Assembly: GCF_047496725.1 (NCBI RefSeq)
Contig: NC_132976.1
Span: 5,416,501 to 5,480,500, forward strand
Length of the DNA stretch: 64,000 bases
From: Anoplolepis gracilipes
Lineage: Eukaryota > Arthropoda > Insecta > Hymenoptera > Formicidae
Direction of reading: 5' to 3'
Shown here piece by piece: positions 1-10,503 of this stretch. The position numbers and the translations under genes were made by a program. The number at the start of each line of letters is the position of its first letter. Position 1 is the stretch's first letter. Under the pieces are notes generated by a model, which did not search any database, was not told where the DNA came from, and was given only the letters and a program-made list of their open reading frames with translations.

Positions 1-890
1 CATACTTTCCGTCCGATAAACGCGAACGGAAGCTTCGGGGAAACTTTCGCGGCAACGAGCGAGCGATTTTCCGAGCGACGACAACTCTCTATGACAATCG
101 CACAGTCGTAAAAATTCACAGATGCAGATTCACAGTTTGTTGGCAAGTCGCTCGTTGCCGATCGCCGGGTGTCGAGATAAGAACCTTTGCGACGAACGTT
201 TGCGTTCGAGGATTTTTCGAGAATAAAAGCAGCCCGGACGGAGAAACCGAAGGTACGGCAATGAGATTTTTCAGAGTGTCGAACTACTTTCCGAGACTTT
301 TCCCGCAAAACGGTTTGCCTCCTTAAGCGCGTGCGCTCGATTGCATCTGCATAGGGGTGCAGTTTATCCTGTGTTTCCTGGGAGGCAACCCCGGGCGAGG
401 GAGGACTATGGTGAATTGCGTTTCTTTCGTGCATGCATATACACATATGTATCGTGTACACACGCCGTACGTACGCGAGGCATTGCATTTGCATTTCGCC
501 TCGAAGCGGACAGGTGCCGTTAAATTAAGGTGGAATCACCGAGAATTTTTACGCCGCAAGAAGGGCAGAGATGGCTCTCCGGGGAAGATCCGTTCTTTTC
601 GTGACGGAGAGAGACGACCGTAATTGGGGAAACATTTCTCTCGAAGTGCTCGTTTCTGTCAGGGCATTCCCGCGAGCACGGGAGCCCCCGCGTGCTTCAT
701 CGCATGCGCTCGATCGCATCCCCGGGGGTCACGTGCTACCGAGGAAACAGCCTTTATACGGCGACTTTATGTTATCACTCGCTACCGGAATCCATAAAAC
801 ATCACGAAATACGAAACATAAAGCGAACTCGTACGATGTCGGATCCGACAGAGAGAAATCTGATAGAAATGTTATTTTTCTCTAGCATAT
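1..890. other. CpG-rich non-coding block, no gene seen
   Basis: Mixed-composition sequence rich in CG steps. Open frames of up to 104 codons run in several overlapping frames on both strands, which is typical of CpG-rich DNA with few stop codons. None shows a domain, signal peptide or convincing splice junctions. A CACGTG E-box lies at 730-735. I see no repeat structure and cannot say whether this is intron or intergenic DNA. Confidence 0.6.
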
Positions 891-1141
891 GCTTGAAATT
901 TCTACATACATATCGAAAACTTTGTAGTTCTAAAGTACTATTCATTTTACATTGTTTTACAAATTTAAAATTTGTGTGTTTTGTCAAGAACTAAATTAAT
1001 TTTACAATTTAAATTCCCCGGGTTAAATTAATTTTTTTATATTGTTTCAAACCGTTGTGAAGAAGAAAAATACAATTGTACTTTGATTATATCACATTCA
1101 CTTTTTCCTGTGGCAAAATATTCCAAAGCTCAGCGTGTACC

Positions 1142-1292
1142 AGCATAAAGTACTATAATATACATAATATATGAAATTGTAATACAAATTTCGCTCTTTA
1201 TTCTTTAATTTTATAATATCCTAATAATAATAATATAAAATTAAAGAATAAAGAGCGAAAATTGTATTATAATATTATATATTATATATTAT
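1142..1292. repeat. Palindromic MITE-like inverted repeat
   Basis: The core is a 35-base left arm (1181-1215) and a 35-base right arm (1234-1268) that are reverse complements at 34 of 35 positions, around an 18-base AT-rich loop. Both arms contain TTCGCTCTTTATTC or its complement. Weaker complementarity continues outward to about 1142 and 1292 through TA-rich sequence, giving an overall length near 150 bp. Such a structure fits a foldback miniature transposon or a recent inverted duplication. The TA-rich flanks hide any target duplication. A 31-base A run follows at 1302. Confidence 0.75.
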
Positions 1293-1300
1293 GCACCAAC

Positions 1301-1301
<1 letters not shown>

Positions 1302-1332
<31 letters not shown>
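1302..1332. repeat. Poly(A) tract, 31 bases
   Basis: Uninterrupted run of 31 A directly after the palindromic element at 1142-1292. It could be a simple homopolymer or the tail of a retroposed sequence. No tRNA-type promoter boxes or target duplication are visible beside it, so a SINE is not supported. Confidence 0.95.
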
Positions 1333-1334
<2 letters not shown>

Positions 1335-1642
1335 ATAACAGAAATGAATAAAACAGGGAGTTATATACGCTTTATATGTTTCTTCTCTTCGCATCTGCTG
1401 CAAAATCTGGATATTTTGCATCGATCTTTCGCAATGCTTTCGTCTGTTATTCGCCGTCTTGACGAGTATTGTATCGAGCGGGTACGATATTTTTACTGCG
1501 GTATATTTTCCCTTGCCTTGTCGGAGGCCCAGCCCGACGGATTCCAATAAAACGCTACGCGCAAGCCGGCGGGCGAATCGCGCGACTCTGAGATTACGTA
1601 ATTTATTTTTCTCGTGGGAGCTTGCCAGCACAGTGTTGTGCG

Positions 1643-1693
1643 CTTTCTCTCTCTCTTTCTCTCTCTCTTTTTTTTTCCTCTCTTTCTCCGCAG
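1643..1693 (+). repeat. CT-rich tract ending in an AG acceptor-like site
   Basis: A 50-base pyrimidine tract of CT and T runs ends in CCGCAG at 1688-1693. On the plus strand this has the shape of a strong 3' splice site. CT microsatellites make such sites by chance, and the sequence after it has no recognisable coding content, so I call it only a low-complexity tract. Confidence 0.7.
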
Positions 1694-2247
1694 GACGCGT
1701 ATGAGATGCGCGCTGCGACGGTCGTGCCGTGTGACCGCGTCGTATTTCGAATTAACACGAGGAGAGTTAATTAACTGTTGATCCACGCGGCCTTGTTCCT
1801 GAATTCGTAATTCCTATTACGCGGCCGCTTTTATAATTAAAATCAGCTTCAATCGCCGCGCTCACCGTTGGCCGACCATTGGCGCATTTACCTTCAAACT
1901 CCAAACTGTAATTTATCGACTCGTTCGCATCGATTTTTTTAATAAATTTACGCTTATCAAACATTTGTGCTACGAGCTACATAATTTTCAATGGATATTA
2001 AATTACCACGGGAATTGTTGATAGAATAATTTATTCACTCGTTTCCTAAAAAAGGAAATTTTCCCATCTTTCGAGATATTTTTTTCGTTACCGTCGATGG
2101 ACCAATCGGAGGACGTTGCATCAACTATGTACACGCCATTTGTTCCTTGTTCTATCGCGTTATAATACGAGGCTATTATGTCAATGTGCGTTTTCGCATA
2201 ATGGGCAATAAGTAACAAACGTGTTTGTTTGTTCCTACTTTGCGATA
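1694..2247. other. Unassigned single-copy sequence
   Basis: Mixed composition, CpG-rich at the left and AT-rich at the right. Only short frames are open and none resembles a known protein. Nothing further is visible. Confidence 0.5.
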
Positions 2248-2249
2248 TA

Positions 2250-2703
2250 CAGAGTGTCTCGCAGTGACTTTTACGATAACTTGAAAATTTTTTAAATAAA
2301 AATGTAATTAAATATTTCTTCTTTTCATTGCTTTATAACATCTATATTAAATATAATATAGTATAATATTAATTTTTATAATATTAATTAATTATAGTAT
2401 AATATAAATTTAATATCGTATAATATTAAATATATACGTTCTCTTTCTCTCTCAATAAGCATATCTATATACACATCTCAAACTAAAATTGCATAAGATT
2501 CTTAATGCTAAAGAAAAAATATATAATTTTATCATCTATTCGCATATCCTTGAAAATTATAATTAGCAAGAGACTTTTCGTTCTCTTAGAGAATAGCTTA
2601 TAATTCGAAATTACAATATCTACATTGCTTTTGTGCCAAGAGAAAATGAATTCTAAATTGTATCAAGATACAGTTTATTTGAAATACGTCGCGAAACACC
2701 CTA
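2250..2703. mobile_element. Possible degenerate DNA transposon remnant
   Basis: The left boundary CAGAGTGTCTCGC (2250-2262) matches the reverse complement of the right boundary (2691-2703, read as TAGGGTGTTTCGC) at 10 of 13 positions. The 454-bp interior is AT-rich and non-coding. The dinucleotide TA precedes the left end and also overlaps the right end, as expected for Tc1/mariner-like insertion, but the exact edges do not agree. With short imperfect ends this may be chance. Confidence 0.3.
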
Positions 2704-2842
2704 TTTAACGTACGACGACGGTAAACCGACGAGAGACCGACGGTCAATAGCGCTGCGGCAACGCCGTCCCCCTCTCGTATGGCGTGACCTTCATCCCGGT
2801 GCTCAATTGTCGCGTATCCAGTCGCCACATCTCTCAGTCTCG

Positions 2843-2875
<33 letters not shown>

Positions 2876-3230
2876 GGCACGGTATTCGGTAACCCCCTGA
2901 ATACCGTACTATCGTACCGCGCCCCACAGCTCGGTCTTCCCCCATAGTTAACTGGTAATACCGGCACGATGGCGACGCGACGGTGGCTGCAGTCCACCCC
3001 GATAGCAGATCCTTGCTCCGAACTGTTGAATTTCAATTTGCTTCCGGGCCCCATTCGTCCTTACCCCTTTTCCCCCGGCGGATCGTCGGCGCTGCGTGTC
3101 CGGTACGCGACGTGAAATCGTAATTATCGAGCAATTAGTACTTGGCTTGAACGCAATACAGTATCCAATTCGCTTCCGTGGCTTTCTGGTAACATTCACC
3201 GCGTGTTTATGCTTTATTGCCCTATAGCTC
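2704..3230. other. CpG-rich block with a GGC repeat
   Basis: GC-rich interval with many CG steps. An uninterrupted GGC trinucleotide run lies at about 2849-2875. Reading frames through the repeat give poly-Ala or poly-Pro on the minus strand but lack any domain context, so I do not call a gene. Confidence 0.55.
2849..2875. repeat. (GGC)n trinucleotide repeat
   Basis: About nine uninterrupted GGC units inside a CpG-rich block. No coding context supports a homopolymer tract in a protein. Confidence 0.9.
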
Positions 3231-5540
3231 TACCTTATGTATAGATGCTTGAAATGATAGCGCTTGCAAATTGTATGATACGAAGAAGAGAGTTTAATTA
3301 CGTTCTTATTTATTTATTTATTTTTTTTAGACTTTTTCTATTATTACTTATGAATGCAATATTTATTTATCATTAATCGGTGTAATGAATAATAAAATAA
3401 ATATTTTAAATATATTTTCCTTTCTTTCTTTTCACAAGCATTTTACAATATTTCCTTTGGTTTATTGCTAATTAACAATGTTTTGTACTCGGTTGATTAT
3501 TTGTTTCATCTTTTCACCATCGCGAAATAAAACATTTCTTCGTCCATTCACGAAAATACTTTTACACGGAAGCGTCTTTCGTTGAAGAAGCTTTTGTAGA
3601 AATGATGACGTACCCTGCAGCGGCTGGCAACTTCTCTTCCTATCCGGATGAAAAAGTTTCACTTCGTGCTATCGAGTTTTCAGCAAGCATCCAAGTCTTT
3701 GTTTATAAACGGATGCAATGGATATAATGCGAAGGTATATATTTTTCAAGGTTGCAACGAAGAAAGAATACATAATGTTTACGAAAAGAAAGTTGTGAGA
3801 TATCTTCAAATCGCATTGAAAAAAAAAAAAAAAACGCGGATACGATATAATTAAAAGAGTAAAACGTGTGTAACAGACATTATTCGTATTGATTGACTTA
3901 AACGTAATGATGAAATTTAGTGAAATTTGTTTTAAAAGTTTCATTAATAATTTATTTCAGAATACAAATTATTTTGAAAATTTCGCAGAATTTTAAGTTG
4001 AAAAAAGATTTAAGAGTAAAAATAGAAAAAAAAAAGCTTTGAAATGTAGTTTTTTTTTTTTTCATGAAACTGGTACTGCTATGAAAAATGATGTCTTCAT
4101 CGTTGCAATTTCTTGTCTACGTGGCAAAGAATTCTTATTTTTATGAACAGTATAAAAACCTTTTCAAATGTTCAATTTAGTAAAGAAAAGAAGTAAAGAA
4201 GAGAAAAACCTAAGAAGAGAGATCGAGATTGTTATTGCGTAGATACGTATTCGTGAAAATATCACTTCCTATTTTATTCAAGCGGAATTTGTTGCGAAAA
4301 CTTGTTGAAACTTTTCTTTGCGCATTCAGTGCAATTGCGAAGGCTGCCTTGAGAGGTTCTAAGTACCGAGACGTGGGTGCGTTTACCGGAAAAATTGGTA
4401 TTCCGTCGACGATAGCGGCAAATACACGAGAGTGGGCGTCGTCGTCATGATTCTGCTTTTTATCCCGGGGTGGAAAATCCGACTCTTCGCTTCGGTCGAG
4501 CCCTCGTACGAGCCCTTCTTAAGTTCCTCCCGTGCCGCATCTATGCTCTGCGATTCGCAATTTATCATAAATTCACAAAAAATGAGAGTCAAATGTGACA
4601 CGTATCTATTTATCTACGTCCATGTGTTGTTCGAGATTCTTCTCTTCGTAACATATATACTCGTGTGTTCTTCACGAAAGAAAAGACGTAAAATTGATTT
4701 CCATTAAAAGTACGGGCATCGAGCTATTTGAAAACGACGAAAGCCGAAATACGTGATAATAAAAAGAGCAAAAAAAGTCTCTCAAATAGCACGTAAACTA
4801 ATTTAAGTCATTTTTATGGTTTCAATAAGAAAGAGTTTCAAGAAAAAAGCTTATTCCTGATCGACTATTCGAATAAAAGAGTATTGAATACAATCGAATA
4901 CATCACGCCCAATTGAACTTATCTAACGAGATATCGATACTAGGAGAACGATCCGTCGTTCCAGCTCGTACAACGAAACGAAGCGAAATGGTCTTCGAGG
5001 CTCACGCGCTTGACTCTCCTGCGCGCGATAAAGTTCCTTAATTTTTATTTACGACTCGCCGTATATCTTCCTACGTGTTGTTTGTATTGTACGCCGACGG
5101 CTTGATTATAAGCTTCGGGATCTCCGGAATTATCGGTCGGCCAATAAAAGCTCGTACGAAACGTCTGGGTAACGTCCAATAAAATGCGCGCGCGCGCGCG
5201 CGCGTGCGTGCGTGCATCTTCTGCGGAGCGTAATCTATGGCCAGCGACAATCGTAAAATCATGCCCGTGTTATTCGTATGTACAAAGAGGACATACATGT
5301 ATTGGCGAGACTCGTCGAAAGTGGTTAACGACCGATGGTATTTCCGACCGTTAACTCGCGCTAAAATGGCCCGGCTTCCACGCGGTATTTATGTCATTCG
5401 GCGCCCTTTGTCGTCTAATTTAGATGACATGCGCAAGCTGTGTCATTTTAAGTCGCTGTCACGACGCTTTATCTCAATCCGACTATATAATGTAGAAGTA
5501 AATGTAGTAACGTTACAAGTACTACATTTACATTTACAAA
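3231..5540. other. AT-rich then mixed non-coding sequence
   Basis: AT-rich sequence up to about 4200 with short A and T runs (16 A at 3819-3834) and TTAT repeats near 3305, then moderately CpG-rich sequence to 5540. Open frames of 70-106 codons have no recognisable motif. A GC/GTGC microsatellite lies at 5186-5215. Confidence 0.55.
5186..5215. repeat. (GC)n plus (GTGC)n microsatellite
   Basis: Alternating GC for about 19 bases followed by GTGC units. An alternating purine-pyrimidine GC tract of this length can adopt Z-DNA; that is a general property of such tracts and not evidence of function here. Confidence 0.9.
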
Positions 5541-5939
5541 GATTATTCTATATATAATCTATTCATAAGACTCGTATCGCGAGAAATAATTTATATTGAT
5601 AAATATATATCGCAGTAATTGTGCGACAAAATGTATCCTTTGATTGATGTAACCATTAAATCGATTAAAATTATATACTTTTTTTTATTTCTCTGTCTAG
5701 GAAGTGATATTGCAGATTATATATCATAATGACTTGTAAACATCGTAACCATAAAATAACTACCTTCCGTTTTTTACTGTTAATTTTTTTAATACTTTTT
5801 TTTATTTACTGTGAAATCTTTTTTCAAGTGTTCATTGATAGACTCATTGTCAGTTCTTCACAAATAGATGAATGAAAATTATCGCGTAGCAAGACATTAA
5901 TGAATAAACATATCAACGGATTAAAAATTGATTCTTTAT

Positions 5940-6053
5940 CGAAAGGATCGATTTGTACAAAAATCAATTTAAAAAACTCAATTTTGAAAAAAAAAAAAAA
6001 AAAAAAAAAAATCGATTTTCTGAAAATCGAATCGACTTTGCGCCCATCGCTAG
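5940..6053 (-). mobile_element. hAT-like transposon end (remnant)
   Basis: Read on the minus strand from 6053, the sequence begins CTAGCGATGGGCG. It runs into a small hairpin of complementary CGATTTT arms (6013-6029) and then a 25-base A/T run (5987-6011). Many insect hAT families end in a TAGNGATGGGC-type terminus followed by AATCGATTTTT motifs, which is what I recognise here. I cannot find the matching opposite end, so this is one end of a decayed or truncated copy. Confidence 0.4.
5987..6011. repeat. Poly(A) tract, 25 bases
   Basis: Uninterrupted run of 25 A inside the hAT-like remnant, flanked by AATT and ATCGATTTT motifs. Confidence 0.95.
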
Positions 6054-6059
6054 TTGCGC

Positions 6060-7190
6060 AATAATAAACAATGACAAGTGAATTCTGAAAAAAATCATTT
6101 CAGATAGTATTAGTATTTATGAGAGATAAGGTTGATTAAGAAAAATATTGAAATTTTCACGCGACAAGATTTCATCTCGTTTATAATTCAAATTTCGGTT
6201 CACCAAGCTAGATATTCGCCCGACGCTAGTTTATACCTCGCTCGTTTCGTACTTAAAGTTACCGTTGGGTACTCATTAAAGGTAGCAAGGTAGAAAAAGT
6301 ACTAGAAATGATGCCGTAAATAAAAGAAGAAAAGCGCGTAAGAGCAAGATAATAACGCAATAAATATATCCGTAGAACGAACTACCCGTCCGATTTGTGG
6401 CAGCCGGATAATGATGCCGCGGCGCGGCTCGACTCAGGTAACGGAAAATTCCGCGAGTGAGGCGAGAGAGGGCGGAAAGAGGTAATCGGCCGCATAAAAA
6501 TGCATCGGTGGCGTAAGTGGGCCGATGGTGGAATACTTAAACGTTGCCCCGCGTGCACGGAGAAAGCTCCGCCGTAATTTACGGCCAAGTTCGGCGCATT
6601 ACGGCGCACCGGAAAAAGGAGCAAGATTGATCCCCGTAAATCCGACCGCCTTCGCTGCCGTTGCCCCGCTGGTGTCAGTAACACGTGTCGGCAAAGTTCG
6701 CGGTATAACGTCCGTCGATTATATGGCGTTGGCCGTCGCACACGTTCAAGGCTGATGTGCGAAAAAACCAATAGTAAGCCCTCTTCCATTTCGGGATCGT
6801 CGCACGTAAAACCGTCGCGTCGGTTTCGTAATCGTACGTCATGGGGCTGGAAAATCTGATCACGTTGGCGAATGAAATTACGCGCGTTCGCGTAATTTTC
6901 GACGAAACCTTTTATTGGAGCCCGGGCGCGAGCATATTCGCCATTTGAAAACTCGTTGCGCGGGGCGAGAAAACGTTGGAATAATAAATAATGGCGTAAA
7001 CTCGGAGAGTCATAGTAGCCACTCGATCAATGTCGAGTATGTTATAAAAATGATCAGGTTATAAAAATGATAAAGAAAATTTAGTATTTTGTATTTTGTA
7101 AAGGCGTCTTTTCTCTCTTATAAAATTGCGTGACAAGAAAAGGTAAACCTCACGAGAACACTTATCGGACATAATGAATCCAAATATAGT
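6060..7190. other. CpG-rich unassigned sequence
   Basis: CpG content rises from about 6370. A 135-codon minus-strand frame (6382-6789) and a 76-codon plus-strand frame overlap here. They have Arg-rich random-looking composition and no domain, so they are taken as chance frames. A CACGTG E-box at about 6682-6687 sits in the context GTAACACGTGT, which is repeated inside the palindrome at 8534. Confidence 0.5.
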
Positions 7191-7321
7191 ACAATGTTTC
7201 TTGTACTATTTATGGATGTCATAATGGTGGACTTCTTATTATTTATGAATCTGGTCTTCAGCAACAGCGATAGCGATTCTTCTATCGCGATTCGGATTGT
7301 TTATGTGCCACCTCGCACATC

Positions 7322-7377
7322 GTTCGCGTGCAAAATTGCGATTACGCGGAAAAAGCGGTGGATAATTAGGTGGCCGC
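7322..7377 (+). repeat. Diverged duplicate module, copy 1
   Basis: Starts with a 16-base match to copy 2 at 8309 and continues through GATTAC, AAGCG and GGATAATTA. About 39 of 51 positions agree by eye. The copies are about 990 bp apart in the same orientation. Neither has coding features, so this is an old segmental duplication, a dispersed repeat or a repeated regulatory module. Confidence 0.65.
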
Positions 7378-7995
7378 ACGCTTAAACACGACTACAATCA
7401 AGGCTCGATGACTCACGAATTGCATGTGCTACCGTTTTTTTCTTTTCTTTTTCTTTTTCTTTTTTGTCATAAATTTTATTCGCCAGCCAACCGTTCTGTT
7501 AGTAGCATATGCTACAAACGCGTTTATGCGAATATACGTACGAAAAAGCATTTGTTGTCGGTTTTTGGATAAGCAGTGATTTGCAGTGACCGCAATTATA
7601 AATAATAAAGAGTGCATTGACAACAATAATTAATCTTTTCCGCATAATTTATTCACGGCAGCAAACCGACGAATTAGCTGCGGTAGGCAGGTTTGCAAAT
7701 TATCGTGCATTAATTAGATATTACTGCACATAACGAATCATTGTGTGCAATGTTAACATTTCTGTTCGTACACTTTCTGTTTATTATTTATATATTGATT
7801 TCGTATATTGATTTCATTTATATAATATACGAATAAGAGCTCTGCTATTAGCTATTTTGTCACTTTAATTATTTAATCATTTTGTTTACTGTCTTTTTAT
7901 GCGAAATTCAATACGAGAAAGTCATATATACGAGAAAGCGATATATAACAACATTACTTTTTCTCTCTTTGTTTCAATTTAAAAAATATGTAGAT

Positions 7996-8006
7996 ATTAT
8001 GCAAAT
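7996..8006 (+). promoter_or_regulatory. POU-type octamer 11-mer, copy 1
   Basis: Exact ATTATGCAAAT. ATGCAAAT is the classic octamer bound by POU-domain proteins (Pdm/Nubbin and Vvl types in insects). The same 11-mer occurs three more times in the window. Binding is inferred from the motif only. Confidence 0.35.
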
Positions 8007-8308
8007 AGCTAGTATAAAAGCTTGATTAGTTATTCCACCAGTTCTCAATCCACAATGGGGGGATAAAACAGAAACTAATTGCCCCGGATATCAATAAATA
8101 ATGTTCTAATCTCACTTGCGAACGAGGGCGGCCCTGGGCAGGTCAGATCCGCAACGTAGAATGAAAATACTGCCGCTTGTTCCGGAATCTTTGGTCCGCC
8201 AAAAAAGATACGTATCGTAATAAACAAGCGTTCGCGCGCAGCCGAAGCACGCTACAATTTATCCCTAATTGCAGCATATTACACTACCGGTGTACATTCC
8301 CGCCTCCG

Positions 8309-8364
8309 GTTCGCGTGCAAAATTCAGATTACCGGCAAGAAGCGCCGGGATAATTAAGCCGGGG
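8309..8364 (+). repeat. Diverged duplicate module, copy 2
   Basis: Partner of the module at 7322, sharing the first 16 bases exactly and the closing GGATAATTA. In this copy the right side runs into a 15-base G run at 8361-8375, which has replaced the corresponding short GGTGG stretch. Confidence 0.65.
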
Positions 8365-8375
8365 GGGGGGGGGGG
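8361..8375 (+). repeat. Poly(G) tract, 15 bases
   Basis: Uninterrupted run of 15 G. Such a run can form G-quadruplex structure and is also prone to length errors in sequencing. Confidence 0.9.
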
Positions 8376-8533
8376 CCGCGATCATACCGTGATCATCAGT
8401 TGCTGGCCCCTTCGTACGCGGCATCCTTCACCCTCACCACTCCCCTCGCCGGTTCCACATCTCTCCGAGAGAAAATCCTATTCCTTCATTTTCTTCTTCC
8501 CGCAGGGAAAACCAGGGAAAACTCGGCCAACGT

Positions 8534-8551
8534 CTGTAACACGTGTTACAG
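8534..8551. promoter_or_regulatory. Perfect 18-bp palindrome centred on an E-box
   Basis: CTGTAACACGTGTTACAG is identical to its own reverse complement over all 18 bases, with CACGTG at the centre. CACGTG is bound by bHLH dimers such as Myc/Max and Clock/Cycle types. The extended symmetry beyond six bases makes a dimer-binding site more plausible than a chance E-box, but no assay-level evidence exists in sequence alone. Confidence 0.4.
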
Positions 8552-8639
8552 CTCCAATTATGCGACCTGCCGTCGCGACCGCACACGGCCCGACAGCACG
8601 AAAAACCATTTGTCGTCGGTCTTTGACCTCGCGAATTCA

Positions 8640-9109
8640 TCGCGGTGGAAAGAACCGGAGACAGACCCAGGGGAGAGAGCGATGGTAGAGAAGGAGAGAG
8701 AACGCCGGCGACGAGGACACGAAGAGGTTTCCGAAGGGACGAGTGGTGCACTCACATTGCGCATGCACCCTTGAAATCCGTTCCTGGCGTATATCCACTT
8801 CCGCTGCGACGAAGTGGAGAGAACAAGAAAGAGAGAGAGAGAGAGGGAGAGACGGGGTTGATCGCGGGGGAGAAGTGGGACAGAGGGGAACGGAGGAGAC
8901 AGCTCGGGCAGACACTAAATAATCTAGATAACGGAAGGACGGCCCTAAATTCCTGCAGATTTGTACAGGCGCACCGACTGATTAGATTGGCTGGAAGATT
9001 GCAACCCCGGGGGGAAGGTGGAGAGTGGGTTGAGGTCCCGGTGAATTTTCGGTGCTTCCCTGGAGGTTTTCCGAGAGGATTGTGTCTCCCCTCTCCCCCC
9101 TTTCCCCCT

Positions 9110-9177
<68 letters not shown>

Positions 9178-9260
9178 ATGTTCTTTATACATTTCCGTTC
9201 ATTCTCTTTCCATTTTTTTTTTCTTTTTCTTTCTTATTTGATGCGTAGAGCTCGTACGAA
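8640..9260. other. Purine/pyrimidine-skewed low-complexity stretch
   Basis: The left part (to about 8920) is strongly G/A-rich on the plus strand and the right part (from about 9085) is C/T-rich. The frames of up to 198 codons here are mainly repeat-encoded (Arg-Glu or Ser-Leu runs) and are not genes. Confidence 0.75.
9114..9177. repeat. (CT)n microsatellite
   Basis: About 28 CT units in 64 bases with one TT interruption near 9169. Confidence 0.97.
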
Positions 9261-9506
9261 CGACGTTTTGATTAGGCTAGGTTGGGTCGCATCGATCCGT
9301 GGAGTGGTATTCTTGGCGGGAGTCCCGAAAAGCGACTGGAACAGGTGAGGAAAATCTGTCTAGCAGGACGAATGCGTCGGCTGTAGAAGAAACTTTCCGA
9401 CATGGTCTGTCGTCGCGGTAAATCATTCCACCGTTCGTCGACGGGTGAAAAAGAAGATTGGGTGAGGGATGCAGAGAGAAATCGGAGTTGTCGAAGAAAG
9501 TTTTTC

Positions 9507-9645
9507 GCAAAAGTCGCGTCACTTCGGCAACCTGCCCGCTTTTGGAAATTAGGGACAGGAAATTGGGCGAAAAAGGGCGTTTCTGGCTGCGCCAGAAAGT
9601 AGTTTTGCAACGACTGGCGCATAATTTACTCCATTTCCGTAGTTC
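9507..9645 (+). repeat. Cryptic tandem duplication, copy 1
   Basis: Contains GCAAAAGTCGCGTCACTT at 9507 and TAATTTACTCC at 9622, about 115 bp apart, followed by ATTTCC and TAGTTC. The same anchors recur in the same order at 9732 and 9851. The offsets of 225 and 229 bp indicate an ancient tandem duplication. A more degenerate third copy may lie near 9400. Confidence 0.55.
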
Positions 9646-9731
9646 CTTTCCGACGAAAATGTCGCGGTCTAAAAAAATTAATCTAAACGTAATCGATCTA
9701 TGATTGACCATAGCTCTCGTCGTGGACTTTT

Positions 9732-9882
9732 GCAAAAGTCGCATCGCTTTGATGAGTGCCGAACGAACACGAGTGCACGCGCGCGTCAATAGTATGAAAA
9801 CCGCTCGATTTTAATGCGACAGGCAAACTTTCCAGCTACGACATCGCCCGTAATTTACTCCGCGAGTGCATTTCCAATAGTT
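9732..9882 (+). repeat. Cryptic tandem duplication, copy 2
   Basis: Second copy of the unit starting at 9507. GCAAAAGTCGCATCGCTT at 9732 and TAATTTACTCC at 9851 match copy 1. About ten extra bases follow the second anchor before ATTTCC and TAGTTC. Sequence between the anchors has diverged beyond easy alignment. Confidence 0.55.
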
Positions 9883-9889
9883 CATTAAT

Positions 9890-10500
9890 CGAGCGCCTCG
9901 CGTGTGCTCTTTTCGAAGGGGGCTTAATTAACCGTGACTCTCGGTAACCGCATCGATCCGATGCGCGGCGCCCGAATGTGTATGTGTATGTATCCTCGGT
10001 GGTCGTTTTTCGGAGTCATTCGGCTCTTTTCCCGACGTTTAATTCGGTCGTTTGAGAGGGATGGGATGGGAGATAACGTGGAACGACACACGTCGCGCCG
10101 GTAAAGCGAGATCGGGGAATGACACACCGTATCTCGCTTCAATAAGGGCGTATCTTAACAGACGCCCACAGAATTTCGAGGAGAAAAGACATTATCCTTC
10201 GAAATGGTCGAATCCGCTCGATACGTCCTACATCATTCAACCTCGCAAGATGCGTTTCGTTCATCGTATTATTTTTGCTGGCAAAACAATTTACAAGCGA
10301 TAGGATACGACGCAAAATATTTATTATACCGACGGATCGCTTTAGGGTTAAGATGCGTAAGGAATTTTGAAAGAAACCCGATGGCGGGCGTTCTATTTAT
10401 CTACGGAAAGGAATAGCGTAGTCTCGGTAAAGTCGAAATAAAAGAATCAGAGGCGAGCGTTTGCGAAATACATCAGGAAGATGAAAGATTTCTGTAGCCG
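9890..10500. other. CpG-rich unassigned sequence
   Basis: Moderately CpG-rich sequence with frames of 70-83 codons and no domain signature. Nothing else is visible. Confidence 0.5.
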
Positions 10501-10503
10501 GGA

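Noticed and set aside
1302..1332. Poly(A) run as a retroposon tail
   Set aside because: No body with tRNA-type or LINE-type sequence and no target duplication could be found beside it; the same holds for the other long A/T runs.
1688..1694. Strong-looking 3' splice site after a CT tract
   Set aside because: CT microsatellites make polypyrimidine-AG sequences by chance and no exon-like sequence follows.
8645..9241. 198-codon plus-strand frame and the 146-codon antisense frame
   Set aside because: Both run through purine/pyrimidine low-complexity DNA and the CT array; much of their length is repeat-encoded Ser-Leu or Arg-Glu.
9271..9285. TTAGGCTAGGTTGGG, resembling the insect telomere repeat
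   Set aside because: Only about two degenerate units; not an array.
9277..9789. 170-codon minus-strand frame
   Set aside because: It spans part of the cryptic 227-bp duplication but the duplicated anchors fall in different reading frames (offsets 225 and 229 bp), arguing against coding constraint.
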